From contig FMUA01000004.1 of the NCBI GenBank assembly GCA_900100595.1, positions 62,001-126,000 on the forward strand: 64,000 nucleotides of DNA. Reading direction: 5' to 3'. The position numbers and the translations under genes were made by a program. Position 1 is the first letter of the stretch; each line of letters starts with the position of its first letter. This document shows, piece after piece, positions 1 to 9,642 of the stretch. A model generated the notes under the pieces. The model was not told where the DNA came from and did no database searches. It worked only from the letters and a program-made list of their open reading frames with translations. Origin of the DNA: Ruminococcaceae bacterium P7. GTDB lineage: Bacteria > Bacillota > Clostridia > Oscillospirales > Acutalibacteraceae.

Positions 1-108
1 AAGTGTACCAATTTTCGCCTGCAAAACCGTACCGGTTCTCGCCAATAAGTGTACCAACTCTCGCCACAAACTGTACCACTGTGATATACTGATAGCAGTA
101 AAACACAG

Positions 109-1638
109 GTGGTGCTGAAAGTGAAAGGAATCAATATGTACACACAAATACAACAGCTGAAAGCGCTGAAATACAGTCAGCGCAGCGCGGCAGAGGTGCT
201 CGGTATTCACCGCGACACGGTGCGGCGGTATTGGAATATGAGCGTCGAGGATTACGAGGCTGAGGTCGCAAAGATACGAAAAATATCCATGCTCGACGAG
301 TTCAAGACCGTGATACTGAGCTGGATAAAGACGAATTCCCGCATATCCTCGGCTCAAATCTGCGATTGGCTCAAGGAGAATTACCCGGGCGATTTCAAGG
401 AGCGTACCGTAAGTCGTTACGTCAATCGCCTGAGATCAGACTACAACCTTCCGCGCGTGATTAATCCCCGGGAATTTACCGCCGTGGAAGAGCTTCCTCC
501 GGGGCAACAAATGCAGGTCGACTTCGGGGAGATGTATATGCCGCGCGCTGAATGCGGCAGGATAAAGATTAGATTTGCCGCATTCGTTCTCAGTCACTCC
601 CGCTACAAGTTCGTATGGTTTCAAAGCAGACCGTTTTGCAACGTCGATCTAATCACGGCGCTGAGGGAGTGCTTCAAATATATCGGAGGCATGCCCCGTG
701 AGCTTGTATTCGATCAGGACAGTATCGTCTGTGTTTCCGAGAATAACGGCGATATCATCTACACAACAGAGTTCGAAAAATTCCGTCAGGAATGCGGGTT
801 CAGGGTATATTTGTGCCGCGGCGCCGATCCTCAGACGAAGGGCAAGATCGAGAATGTCGTCAGATACGTCAAGCACGGCTTTGTTGAGAACCGCATTTAT
901 CCGTACGACGACAGTACGCTGAACGCGCTTGCTGTCGCGTGGCTGGAAAGAACAGCTAACGTCAAAGTTCATGGTACGACCAAACGGATACCCGCAGAGG
1001 TGTTTGCCGAGGAGAGGGAGCATTTGCTTCCAATACCAATCTTTGAAGATCGAAACAGCGCAAAAATGCTGCGTACCGTCAGAAAGGATAATACCATCCT
1101 GTTTAACTGAAACCGCTATTCCGTTCCTGTCGGGACATATACGCACCAAAAAGAGGTTTGCCTTGAAACCGAGGGTTCAATCTTGAAGATATACACAACG
1201 ACATCGGATCTGATCTGCGAACACACTATATCCGAGAGTAAGGGGCTTCTCATCAAGAACCGTTCTCACGAGCGCGATACGCAAGCTCCCGTCAATGGGC
1301 TTAAAGATAAGCTCAAGGAAAAGCTCGGGCATCAGGCAGACGAGTATATCGACAGGCTGTATGTAGAAAAGAAGCGCTATGCGCGTGACCAGTTCAAGCT
1401 GATATTCACAATGATGGATTTGTACGGAACGGAAAAAGTGCTGAATGCCATCAGTTTTTGCGAAAGGAATCGGCTTTACAGCGCAAGTCTGGTAAAGGAT
1501 TTTCTCGAAAGCAAATCACCGGTACAAAAATCGGAGCCGGAGAAAATTCCGCCGAATATCCCGGTAGACAAGCCCGTTTACCACACCCGGGTTGCCAAGC
1601 GTTCGCTTGATATCTATGCAAAGGCAGGTGAACACTGA
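109..1638 (+). pseudogene. istA: IS21 transposase IstA, split by an in-frame TGA
   Basis: The reading frame is open from 109 to 1107, meets TGA at 1108-1110, then continues in the same frame to 1638. The joined product would be about 509 residues, the usual IstA length. The first part has an N-terminal helix-turn-helix (around SAAEVLGIHRDTVRRY) and the DDE integrase core (QVDFGE, VFDQD, KGKIEN). The part after the stop (NRYSVPVGTY and beyond) is the C-terminal beta-barrel region, joining directly where the family continues. The stop is therefore a nonsense mutation rather than the natural end. The final TGA overlaps the istB ATG by one base. An alternative reading is that 1183-1638 is separately translated; no good ribosome binding site supports that. 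Confidence 0.85.
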
Positions 1639-2375
1639 TGGTTACGGCTTCGGAAAGAATCGATTCGCTTGCGGCTTCAATGCGATTGGCTAAAATTGAT
1701 TTGAACGGGATATTCCTTGACAAAAATGATGTTACTCCCTGCCGTGCTATTGAGCTTTATCTGGAAAAGCAGCTGCTAATGAGGGTAGAAAAGCAAAATC
1801 TTCTTCGCAGGAAGAAAGCAAATCTGCCGTTTGAAAAGACGCTGGATGGATTCGATTTTGGCTTTCAGAGAAGTGTGACAAAGGAGCAAATGCTCAGATT
1901 GGCGGATATGACATGGCTCGAGCAGGCATACAACATCTGCTTTCTCGGACCGCCGGGAATTGGAAAAACACATCTGGCTGCAGCTTTGGTGTCACAGGCA
2001 CTCGATCTCGGTTATGCAGCGTATTTCACAACGCTGGACGCATTGATGATGCTTCTGAAAACAGAGGAAATTTTCGGCAAAAGCAGAGGAGCGCTGAAAT
2101 ATATGCGCAAAGCCGCGCTGATCACAATCGATGAAGTCGGCTTCATGCCGCTGTCTAAAGACGAAGCAAATCTGTTTTTTAGATTCGTCTCGGAGATGTC
2201 AGAAAAGACCTCCTTGATCATTACGTCAAACAAGGGTTTTGATGAATGGGCTGACTTCCTTGGCGACGCAACCATCACCACCGCCATTCTCGACAGACTC
2301 ATTCATCACTGCGAAATCATCAACATGTCGGGCGATTCCTACCGCCTGACGCACAGAAAATCTATCCTCGGCTGA
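1638..2375 (+). CDS. istB: IS21 helper ATPase IstB
   Basis: A 245-residue AAA+ ATPase of the IstB/DnaC type. Walker A is GPPGIGKT at about residue 102 and Walker B is LITIDEVGF at about residue 160. IstB oligomerises on target DNA and licenses IstA for transposition. The start codon overlaps the istA stop (TGATG), giving translational coupling. Its length is normal and the frame is intact. The stop lies about 50 bases before the right end of the element. Confidence 0.93.
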   Translation: MVTASERIDSLAASMRLAKIDLNGIFLDKNDVTPCRAIELYLEKQLLMRVEKQNLLRRKKANLPFEKTLDGFDFGFQRSVTKEQMLRLADMTWLEQAYNICFLGPPGIGKTHLAAALVSQALDLGYAAYFTTLDALMMLLKTEEIFGKSRGALKYMRKAALITIDEVGFMPLSKDEANLFFRFVSEMSEKTSLIITSNKGFDEWADFLGDATITTAILDRLIHHCEIINMSGDSYRLTHRKSILG

Positions 2376-3161
2376 GTGATACAGTTTGTGGCGAAAAACA
2401 CCGGTACACTTTGTGGCGAATTTTGGTATGTTTTACTTGACTTTTTACAGAAGTCCTATAAAAAGGTGATTGTCGTATCGATTTTATTGTCAGTTGCAAT
2501 TCTTGTCGGATCACTTTCCTTTCTTATTCATCGCTTATTCGCTGTGAATAATATCAATTCAAATGGACAGTTCCATCAAAATTCAAAAGTGAGTGAAGGC
2601 GTAGATGATGATTCAAGTTATAGTTCTGAAATGACGGATAAGAAAGAAAAAAATGATTTAGAAGATAAAAACTCGGATTCGCTTGCCGCAGTAATTGAAT
2701 ACGAAACTATGCAGGCGTTGGAAAGCGCAACATATTTTAAAAAAGCTTTTGCGAGTTCAGTTCTTCCAGATCAAGATGGACATAACTACAATCCTTCAAA
2801 TGTATTGCGTGAAGATGGTACCTGTTGGTGTGAAGATGCATCCGGTTACGGAGAGGGAGAATGGATCCAATTGGATTTACCTGAATTGCAAAGAGTGTCA
2901 GGGCTACACCTTATTAATGGTTATGCCGGAACTGAAAAACAGTATGATTATAACAGCAAAATATCCAGATTACGATTGGACTTTTCTGATGGAAACAGTA
3001 CAACAGTTGATTTGCAGGTATTCAAAACATCACAGAGAAAAACGATACAAAACATAACGATAAGTAAACCTGTTGAGACTGAATATGTAAGGATTACCAT
3101 TTTAAGTGTTAAAAGTGGGGATTGCAAAGACACTTGCTTAACGTTTGTGGAGCCTTATTAA
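2376..3161 (+). CDS. Membrane-anchored discoidin/NADase-type glycan-binding protein, 5' end replaced by IS21
   Basis: The open frame starts inside the IS21 right end (GTG at 2376), so roughly its first 18 codons are transposon sequence. A membrane segment follows (around KVIVVSILLSVAILVGSLSFL, residues 30-50). Next comes an acidic, serine-rich linker, then a C-terminal beta-sandwich of about 140 residues. That domain has the SNVL-x-DG-x-CWCE-x-GEGEWIQL pattern of discoidin-like domains called NADase-type glycan-binding. Related Clostridia proteins often begin with a cytosolic zinc ribbon or other domain, and any such part is lost here. Whether the present product is made is unknown, because the native promoter and start are gone. 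It sits 14 bases ahead of the VanX-like gene and is AT-rich like its neighbours. Confidence 0.6.
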   Translation: MIQFVAKNTGTLCGEFWYVLLDFLQKSYKKVIVVSILLSVAILVGSLSFLIHRLFAVNNINSNGQFHQNSKVSEGVDDDSSYSSEMTDKKEKNDLEDKNSDSLAAVIEYETMQALESATYFKKAFASSVLPDQDGHNYNPSNVLREDGTCWCEDASGYGEGEWIQLDLPELQRVSGLHLINGYAGTEKQYDYNSKISRLRLDFSDGNSTTVDLQVFKTSQRKTIQNITISKPVETEYVRITILSVKSGDCKDTCLTFVEPY

Positions 3162-3175
3162 AAATGGAGATAAGC

Positions 3176-4078
3176 ATGAAAAAAGTAAAATTCTTTGGTT
3201 GCATTATGGTCGTATGTTTAATTCAAGCGTTAATAGTCGGTTGTCATAGTGATGGCACTGATTGCACCAGAGATGAAGCACATGTGGTAACCGAGGAAAT
3301 AGATAAACCGACTGATAGCAAAGAGGATGATACGGTTGCTTCCACTTCCCTACTCAACAGAATTGAAACTACTACGGGAGCTGTAACTGAAGCGGTGACA
3401 GATTATGTATTTCGGTGGGAACGTTCTGATTCAAATGATATCAATGACGCAACAGGATTTGTGTCTGTTAGCGATGTGATACCTGATGTAGTGTTGGATA
3501 TACGCTATTTTTCCACATATAACTTTGTTGGAGAAAGAATAAACGGCTATGAAGAACCGCTGGCAATTCTTTCCGAAGAAACAGCGTATGCATTGAAAAA
3601 TGCAGCGGACGATTTGAGGAATAAAGGATATAAAATAAAAATATTTGATGCTTATCGTCCTCAGCGAGCAGTTGAACACTTTGCGTCATGGGCAGCTGAT
3701 TGGAACGATACTAAAATGAAAGAATACTTTTATCCCAATGTTGATAAAGCATTACTGTTTGACTATGGGTACATCGCCTATTATTCCGGTCATAGTCGCG
3801 GTAGTAAGGTTGATATAACGCTTGTAGATATGAGCACAAATGCCGAACTTGATATGGGTGGATCATTTGATTATTTTGATATTGTTTCCCATCCGGATTA
3901 TGATGGGATTTCTTCTGAGCAGTATAATAACCGTATGATTCTTAGAAACGCTATGTTGGATAATGGTTTTATTCCTTGCTCAACAGAATGGTGGGATTTC
4001 ACCATGGTTGATGAACCGTATCCAAATACCTATTTTGATTTTCCGGTAAGTACATCATCTTTGATATATAAAAACTGA
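3176..4078 (+). CDS. VanX/DdpX-like D-Ala-D-Ala dipeptidase, lipoprotein
   Basis: A 300-residue exported zinc dipeptidase. The start at 3176 is preceded by GGAG at proper spacing and begins a lipoprotein signal (lipobox LIVGC at residues 20-24). A Thr/Glu-rich linker then leads to a VanX fold. Visible motifs are YRPQRA, the zinc-binding SHSRGSKVD at about residue 205 and DEPYPNTYFDFPV near the end. The usual family motif EWWH reads EWWD here at about residue 271, so the third zinc ligand histidine is replaced by aspartate. VanX enzymes hydrolyse D-Ala-D-Ala and can remodel cell-wall precursors. Being surface-anchored and lacking vanH or vanA neighbours, this one is more likely a peptidoglycan-recycling or envelope-stress enzyme than a vancomycin resistance gene. 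Confidence 0.82.
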   Translation: MKKVKFFGCIMVVCLIQALIVGCHSDGTDCTRDEAHVVTEEIDKPTDSKEDDTVASTSLLNRIETTTGAVTEAVTDYVFRWERSDSNDINDATGFVSVSDVIPDVVLDIRYFSTYNFVGERINGYEEPLAILSEETAYALKNAADDLRNKGYKIKIFDAYRPQRAVEHFASWAADWNDTKMKEYFYPNVDKALLFDYGYIAYYSGHSRGSKVDITLVDMSTNAELDMGGSFDYFDIVSHPDYDGISSEQYNNRMILRNAMLDNGFIPCSTEWWDFTMVDEPYPNTYFDFPVSTSSLIYKN

Positions 4079-4090
4079 AAGGAGAGTTTT

Positions 4091-4897
4091 ATGGACATAA
4101 TGGAAATACTGTCTGCTGTATCTGTGATGAACAGAGATAATAAAATTCAATTCACTATTTCAAATAGGCTAGATGTGATTACTTCTCTCTTATGGGATAG
4201 CACGTATAGGAGAATTAATGCTGACGGATTATTTAATCTGTATGCAAAGAAACCCATAGATTATTTCAGAAACAGGCAGACCATAGTTGTTTCAACACAC
4301 GTTGACTGCGAAAGAAGTATTACCAAATGCTTTACAGAGGACATAGGCGAAGGATTGATTAAAGGTACGTATGACAATGCCCTAACAAATACTGCAATTC
4401 TTTCTCTTATGATTTCAAATTCTCTCCCAGATAATGTTCTTGTTGCTTTTACGGGCGACGAGGAAGAAACTTCAAAAGGCGCAAATGACCTAACGAGGTT
4501 TTTAAAAAGTAATAAAATAAACGTCAGACATATTTTTGTTCTCGATGTTACGGATATGGCGTGGAATGAAAAAGCTGATTTTACCGTCGAAAATGACTTG
4601 TGGGATGATTATTTCGGCAGAAAGATCATTCAATCCTCTTGTAATCTTCCGTATCGCTGGAGATTCGTTCCATCCGATCCTTGCGATGTACCCGAATATA
4701 TCGGCAGTGAAAATGTTATTTTTGAAGAAGCCGCTGAAGACGAATCATGGGTTTATGACGAGGAAGGATTTGATTGCTGTAGTATCTGTATTCCGATCTG
4801 TGGTGATATGCACAGCAATAACGGTGTTTTGGCAAGAAAAGCGTCATTGAGCCATTTTGCGGAGTTTTTAGATGAACTTCTGAAAATAGAGATCTAG
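4091..4897 (+). CDS. M28/M42-like zinc metallopeptidase
   Basis: A 268-residue protein without a signal peptide, preceded by GGAGAG. The motifs THVD (about residue 70), GTYDN (about 95) and GDEEE (about 123) match the metal ligands and catalytic acids of co-catalytic zinc aminopeptidases (M28/M42/M20 clan MH). Late in the protein, CGDMHS fits the last ligand histidine. It is shorter than typical M42 peptidases (about 340 residues) and seems to lack a lid domain. The gene lies 12 bases after the VanX-like gene, and its stop touches the possible GTG start of the tubulin-like gene, so the three form one operon. The substrate is unknown; a peptide released by the envelope enzymes is a guess. Confidence 0.7.
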   Translation: MDIMEILSAVSVMNRDNKIQFTISNRLDVITSLLWDSTYRRINADGLFNLYAKKPIDYFRNRQTIVVSTHVDCERSITKCFTEDIGEGLIKGTYDNALTNTAILSLMISNSLPDNVLVAFTGDEEETSKGANDLTRFLKSNKINVRHIFVLDVTDMAWNEKADFTVENDLWDDYFGRKIIQSSCNLPYRWRFVPSDPCDVPEYIGSENVIFEEAAEDESWVYDEEGFDCCSICIPICGDMHSNNGVLARKASLSHFAEFLDELLKIEI

Positions 4898-4935
4898 TGT
4901 TTTTGCGTAATATAATAACTAAAATAGGTGATGGT

Positions 4936-7851
4936 ATGATTTACAAAAATCTTTCAATTGCAGCAGGCGGCGGAATTATTGATCACAGCCAACAGGCAGA
5001 ACAAGAAGACTGCGCCAATATTTTTATAGGATTGGGTGGTACTGGCATTGATTGTCTAAAAGCGGTCAAGTGTGAGGTTTACAACAGGCTTAAACCGGAT
5101 GATAATAATTCGGATGAACCCACGTACAGACATATTAAGTATCTTGCAATCGATTCGGACCGATGCTCAATAAATGATGAAACATTTGCTAGTATCGATT
5201 ATCCGTATACGACTGAGTTTACTGATATCAGTTGTAAGGACATATTTTCAGTGATAGAAAACTTGGATTTGCTTTCAAAAAAACCATCGCTGCGTTGGTT
5301 AAGTGACAGAATAACCATTTGGAATGCCGAAGCTGGTGCTGGTGGCGTAAGACAAGTTGGACGGCTTTTGATGATGTGGAATGTATCAAAAATTGCATAT
5401 AAAATTCAAAGTTTGATTCAACAAGCGATAGTCGAGTTGCATAGTGTTCCAATTTATATTCATATTTTGACCGGTATGGGTGGAGGTACTGGTTCAGGCA
5501 TTTTCCTGGATATTTGCTATCTAATCCGACATATTCTTGAACAGCTTGCTCTTGCAGGACGAGCCTGTATATGCGGCTATTTCTTTTTACCTGATGTAAA
5601 TTTGGAAAGAATACATAATGATTCAATAAGACAATGCGTTAAAGCAAATGGCTATGCTGCAATGAAAGAACTGGATTATTGCATGAACTTCCAACAAAAC
5701 GGTGGCGAGTGGAGTCAAGTGTACGATGACTTTACAATTAAAACAAAAAAACCTCCGGTGGATTTTGCGTATCTTATTTCCGCTAAAGACGAAAATGGTG
5801 TTTTAAGAGCTAATGGTTATATGTACTCTATAAATGTTGTGGCAGATACTATTTTAGATAAGATTATTAAGCGTTTATGGGGACCTTGGGGCTTTGCGAT
5901 TCCGCCTACTCCCCAATCAATAAAATTGCACGGCGCCTGTTATAATTATTCCGTATTAGGAGCAGCTACAGCCTATATCCCATACAAGGATATAAACTCT
6001 TATCTTGCAGCAAGGATTTTTGAAGCTTATGAAACACTTCCGCGTTCCTGTCACGATATTGATATCTTTGTAAGCGATAATGGCTTCACATACAAGTCTT
6101 TATTAAACAAATTGAATATGGATGTTGGTGCAATACCAATGTATGAAACAGATGTACGTGTATTATTCGATCAGGTACAGGGAATTGATCACACACTTGT
6201 CCCACAGCTTCTTACTCAAATGCTTCACAAAAAACCGGAGATTCTTGGCAATTATGCACGGAACAGGGAGAGTTTGACGCAAAACACTATTGTGGTGCTT
6301 CGTGATAAGTTGCTTGCTTTCTGTGTTGATAGAAGCAGAGGACCGATTTATTCTGCTCTGTTACTCAGGAATTATAAGCAAACTGACCGCGATATGGTTG
6401 CGATAATTCAAGGATATATCACAGAAAACAATAAAAATGAATCTCAGGCAAGAGCAATTTTAGAACTCAGAGAATCTGAACTCGCCAAGGCTCTTAGAGA
6501 ATTTCAGAGCAGCAATCCCTTTAATCGCAGAAAAAGATGTCAGGCATATGTTTTTGCGGTACATGCCTATTTGTCACAGGAGATTAAAGTTCATCTTTAT
6601 GATGAAATGGGAAAATTTATTAAAGACTTTATGCTGCAAGTGTTATCGTTACGCGATGAGTTCTTTTCGCCTTTGCTTGAAAAGATAGATAATGTTGCTG
6701 AAACCTTTAAAGCAAACTTTGATACATTAAACAAAAATGTTGTTTGTGATAACGAGTCTGCAATAAAAATAGTTGGGCTTGATGATGATAGCTTAAAAGC
6801 TTCGTTGGATGAGGATGTGGAGCAACTGGATTGTACTTCAATCGTGTTACAGTTTGTACAGCATTTAATTGATAATCCCCAAAAGTGGGAATCAAGAAGT
6901 AATGATGCGCAGATATCAGCGATGGTTTCTGAATTTTTCGTTAATCAGTTAAATGCATTTACCTCTAAGAGCATTGATTCATATCTCCAGACCAAGTTTT
7001 ATGCTCCGACACAGGCAGAGCTTGTTAATGATATCTATAAAAATGTGATGCTTGAGCTTGAGAAGAAAGCCGCACCTATGTTTTGGGCGAGAAAGACAAT
7101 TGATCAAAATAGTAAAATGGGTTATTGTTCTTTTCCGAATACTTCCGCAGCTATACAAGGGGCAGTTAATCTATTGAACCAAAAAGAACCTAAGATACAA
7201 CCAATAACTTCTATTATGCCGGATAGAATCTCAATGAGAATTTATTATCGTGGCGTTCCATTATACATGTACTATGGTTCATTTGTTTATAAAGAGGATT
7301 ATGAACGATTTAAGGAACCGGGTCTGCATATTTACGAAGGAACTGAGCAAGATCAGAGAGATTTTCGTAAATTGCGTAGCGTAATTCCTCTAAGCTTATA
7401 TATCGAGAATGAACTTGAGAATGTTGAGAATTTCGTTTGTGATTACAAAAGGGCAGTTCAGAATGGTGTTATATATAAACAAAGCACCTATTATCCGCAT
7501 CATTATGATTATTTGCTCAGATTAGTGGATGATGAGGATTTTTCGGCTAAGAAGCAAAGAATAAATAGTATGATCAAGGCTTATAATGAGCTTTCAGATA
7601 AAACATTATGGAAGTATAGAGAAGAGTACGAGGGATTTATTAGAGATGATAATAACACTCAAGTAAAATTTAAGGATCATATTGTTCTTCCAAATAACGG
7701 AGCTAAAGAATATGAGGAGAGTGTTGTTAGAGATCATGTTTTTGCATCCGAGTATTATACTTCTATTCTATATGAACAGTTAGCTAAAATCGATGAATTA
7801 GATTCTTTGCTTTTTCATTTGCAATCACTCCTTGAACATATAGCAAACTAA
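4936..7851 (+). CDS. Large tubulin/FtsZ-like GTPase (Tubulin_2 type)
   Basis: A protein of about 971 residues. The N-terminal third carries a nucleotide-binding start FIGLGGTG (about residue 30) and the tubulin signature GMGGGTGSG at about residue 181, both hallmarks of the tubulin/FtsZ superfamily. The remaining 650 residues are mostly helical with no motif I recognise. Length and layout fit the bacterial Tubulin_2 proteins, which are far longer than FtsZ (about 400) and typically found in accessory clusters with vWA proteins. I chose ATG 4936 because GGTGATGG lies just upstream; an in-frame GTG at 4897 that touches the previous stop is the alternative. It probably forms GTP-dependent assemblies in the cytosol. 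No partner centromere or DNA-binding adaptor is visible, so plasmid segregation is not supported. Confidence 0.8.
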   Translation: MIYKNLSIAAGGGIIDHSQQAEQEDCANIFIGLGGTGIDCLKAVKCEVYNRLKPDDNNSDEPTYRHIKYLAIDSDRCSINDETFASIDYPYTTEFTDISCKDIFSVIENLDLLSKKPSLRWLSDRITIWNAEAGAGGVRQVGRLLMMWNVSKIAYKIQSLIQQAIVELHSVPIYIHILTGMGGGTGSGIFLDICYLIRHILEQLALAGRACICGYFFLPDVNLERIHNDSIRQCVKANGYAAMKELDYCMNFQQNGGEWSQVYDDFTIKTKKPPVDFAYLISAKDENGVLRANGYMYSINVVADTILDKIIKRLWGPWGFAIPPTPQSIKLHGACYNYSVLGAATAYIPYKDINSYLAARIFEAYETLPRSCHDIDIFVSDNGFTYKSLLNKLNMDVGAIPMYETDVRVLFDQVQGIDHTLVPQLLTQMLHKKPEILGNYARNRESLTQNTIVVLRDKLLAFCVDRSRGPIYSALLLRNYKQTDRDMVAIIQGYITENNKNESQARAILELRESELAKALREFQSSNPFNRRKRCQAYVFAVHAYLSQEIKVHLYDEMGKFIKDFMLQVLSLRDEFFSPLLEKIDNVAETFKANFDTLNKNVVCDNESAIKIVGLDDDSLKASLDEDVEQLDCTSIVLQFVQHLIDNPQKWESRSNDAQISAMVSEFFVNQLNAFTSKSIDSYLQTKFYAPTQAELVNDIYKNVMLELEKKAAPMFWARKTIDQNSKMGYCSFPNTSAAIQGAVNLLNQKEPKIQPITSIMPDRISMRIYYRGVPLYMYYGSFVYKEDYERFKEPGLHIYEGTEQDQRDFRKLRSVIPLSLYIENELENVENFVCDYKRAVQNGVIYKQSTYYPHHYDYLLRLVDDEDFSAKKQRINSMIKAYNELSDKTLWKYREEYEGFIRDDNNTQVKFKDHIVLPNNGAKEYEESVVRDHVFASEYYTSILYEQLAKIDELDSLLFHLQSLLEHIAN

Positions 7852-8055
7852 ATTCATTTTATCTACTGATTTGATGAGGAAATATCTCCAAAAGGAAATA
7901 GGCAATGACATTTGGAGTATTTTCGCAAACAAGTGAGAATTTTTTATATTTTAATGATAGAATTTGGTTTTAAAAAATTATTAGATACATTTCATGTGTT
8001 TTATACACGCATCAATAATCACACTGTGAATAAAAAATAGAATAAGGAGATTATT

Positions 8056-8477
8056 ATGTTTAAAAAATCTATGTAACAAACACCACTACGTATACTTACC
8101 CTATTAAAAGAATGGATATTGTCTTGCTTCATAACGTAATTGCTTCAAAGCTTCAACAAAGTGGCATAAAATCTTCTATTGGTTTTGCTTCTGCGGCCGG
8201 ATTATGGCAAGGAATCGGTGGTGAAAACCGTGTTATATCCATTGTTGAGCGTGGACTGTTTATTTTGTATGTAACAGTTTGCTATACTCAAACGAATATG
8301 CAGATTCAGATATGTTATTCACCACAATTAAAAAACATGAATTATACCGATTCAGTTCATGCCATGAGATACAGTCAATGGCAAATGTGTATAAATACTG
8401 TAATTTCAGCTGTGGAATCTTCTATTTTTGAAATTGCAGGTGACTATATATCATGTGATACGGATTTTATCGGATAA
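8056..8477 (+). pseudogene. Small unknown protein of the tubulin-like cluster, frameshifted in an A tract
   Basis: An excellent ribosome binding site (AAGGAGA) precedes ATG 8056, but the frame ends after six codons (MFKKSM). One added A in the A6 run at 8062-8067 would give MFKKIYVTNTTTYTYPIKRMD and join the open frame that runs to 8477, for about 141 residues. The internal ATG at 8112 has no ribosome binding site. So this is either a decayed gene, a slippage-controlled gene, or a sequencing error in a homopolymer. No known domain was recognised, and there is no signal peptide. It lies between the tubulin-like and macro-domain genes. Confidence 0.6.
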
Positions 8478-8569
8478 AACCTGAATCACTTAGCAGCAAC
8501 TTATTGGTCTGCTATACTGCCACTTTTGATTTGCCCACGATTCAAGATAATGAATTATGAGGAATTATC

Positions 8570-9550
8570 ATGCCGATTCAAATTGTCAGAAACGACATAA
8601 CAAAAATGAACTGTGATGCGATTGTTAATGCTGCGAACCAGACCTTGCTTGGCGGCGGTGGTGTTGATGGCGCAATTCACCGCGCGGCCGGGCCGGAGCT
8701 GTTGGCAGAATGTAAAACAATGGGTGGATGTCACACAGGAGAGGCGAAAATCACGGGAGCATACCGTCTGCCGTGTAAATATGTTATACATACAGTTGGC
8801 CCTGTTTGGCGTGGCGGCGGGCATCATGAGGAAGAAAAGTTGATTTCATGCTATCGAAATTCTTTAAAGCTCGCTGAAGAGTATCACTGTGAATCTGTGG
8901 CTTTTCCGTTGATTTCGGCTGGCGCCTACGGTTATCCCAAGGAACAGGCGTTGCAGATCGCCGTGAGTGAGATTTGCAAATTCCTGATACATCACGATAT
9001 CATAGTATATATCGTGGTATTTGACAAGGATTGTTTTCAAATAAGCAAGCGCTTGATACACGATATTACCGAATATATTGACGAATGCTATGTAGAAGCG
9101 CATTACGAGGACAATACAACGCGCTTATATACCTACCTTTTTGATGACGAGTTTGCTGAAACAATGATTGATCGCACTGCGTCATTGAGTCTCAGCGACG
9201 CGATCGGCCAGATCGACGAGAGCTTTTCAGAAATGCTAATGCGTAAAATCGACGAGAAGGGTATGACAGACGTTCAGTGTTATAAGAAAGCAAACGTAGA
9301 TCGCAAGCTGTTTTCGAAGATCAGGAGCAATCCGCAGTATAAGCCGAGGAAAACGACTGCTGCTGCCTTCGCCGTTGCGTTGGAGCTTCCGTTTGACGAG
9401 GCTAAAGATTTGCTGTCAAAAGCAGGATATTCTCTTACGCATAGCAACAAATTCGACATCATTATCGAATATTTTCTCAAAAAGGGCGAGTATGATATTT
9501 TTACAATCAACGAAGCTCTGTTTGAGTTTGACCAAGTCTTGTTAGGATAA
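8570..9550 (+). CDS. Macro-domain protein with C-terminal helical (HTH-like) domain
   Basis: A 326-residue protein. Residues 1-170 are a macro domain: [19 protein letters not shown] and [12 protein letters not shown] are the ADP-ribose-binding loops, and [12 protein letters not shown] is the second loop. Macro domains bind or hydrolyse ADP-ribose on proteins, nucleic acids or O-acetyl-ADP-ribose. From about residue 200 a helical domain follows (AMRKI...[15 protein letters not shown], then [20 protein letters not shown]), resembling an XRE-like fold and also seen in other Clostridia macro proteins. It precedes a vWA gene by 92 bases. A role in sensing or erasing ADP-ribosylation is inference. 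Confidence 0.85.
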   Translation: MPIQIVRNDITKMNCDAIVNAANQTLLGGGGVDGAIHRAAGPELLAECKTMGGCHTGEAKITGAYRLPCKYVIHTVGPVWRGGGHHEEEKLISCYRNSLKLAEEYHCESVAFPLISAGAYGYPKEQALQIAVSEICKFLIHHDIIVYIVVFDKDCFQISKRLIHDITEYIDECYVEAHYEDNTTRLYTYLFDDEFAETMIDRTASLSLSDAIGQIDESFSEMLMRKIDEKGMTDVQCYKKANVDRKLFSKIRSNPQYKPRKTTAAAFAVALELPFDEAKDLLSKAGYSLTHSNKFDIIIEYFLKKGEYDIFTINEALFEFDQVLLG

Positions 9551-9642
9551 ATGTCGCTTTTAAAGCGACCAAATGATTCCTCCGATAAGATATACTGTTA
9601 TCAAGATAAGAAATCTTATATCTATAATTGGAGGTAATCATT

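Larger units (their letters stand above)
1..2430 (+). mobile_element. IS21-family insertion sequence (copy 1)
   Basis: The istA and istB genes are flanked by multiple short terminal repeats of the form GTACCAA-N-TTCGCC. These are read at 6-18 and 46-65 on the left, and in inverted orientation at about 2376-2428 on the right. The left end may begin just before the window. A fragment matching the first 180 bases lies in reverse orientation at 17049-17240, which supports the left boundary. The right end reads straight into the next gene. IS21 elements move by an IstA DDE transposase assisted by the IstB AAA+ ATPase. Here istA carries an internal stop, so this copy is probably not autonomous. Confidence 0.85.

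Noticed and set aside
1108..1110. TGA read as an amino acid
   Set aside because: Other genes here (for example istB and dinB) end in TGA, and no SECIS-like element was seen.
4936..7851. Plasmid or phage segregation tubulin
   Set aside because: No iterons, centromere-binding gene or replication gene nearby.
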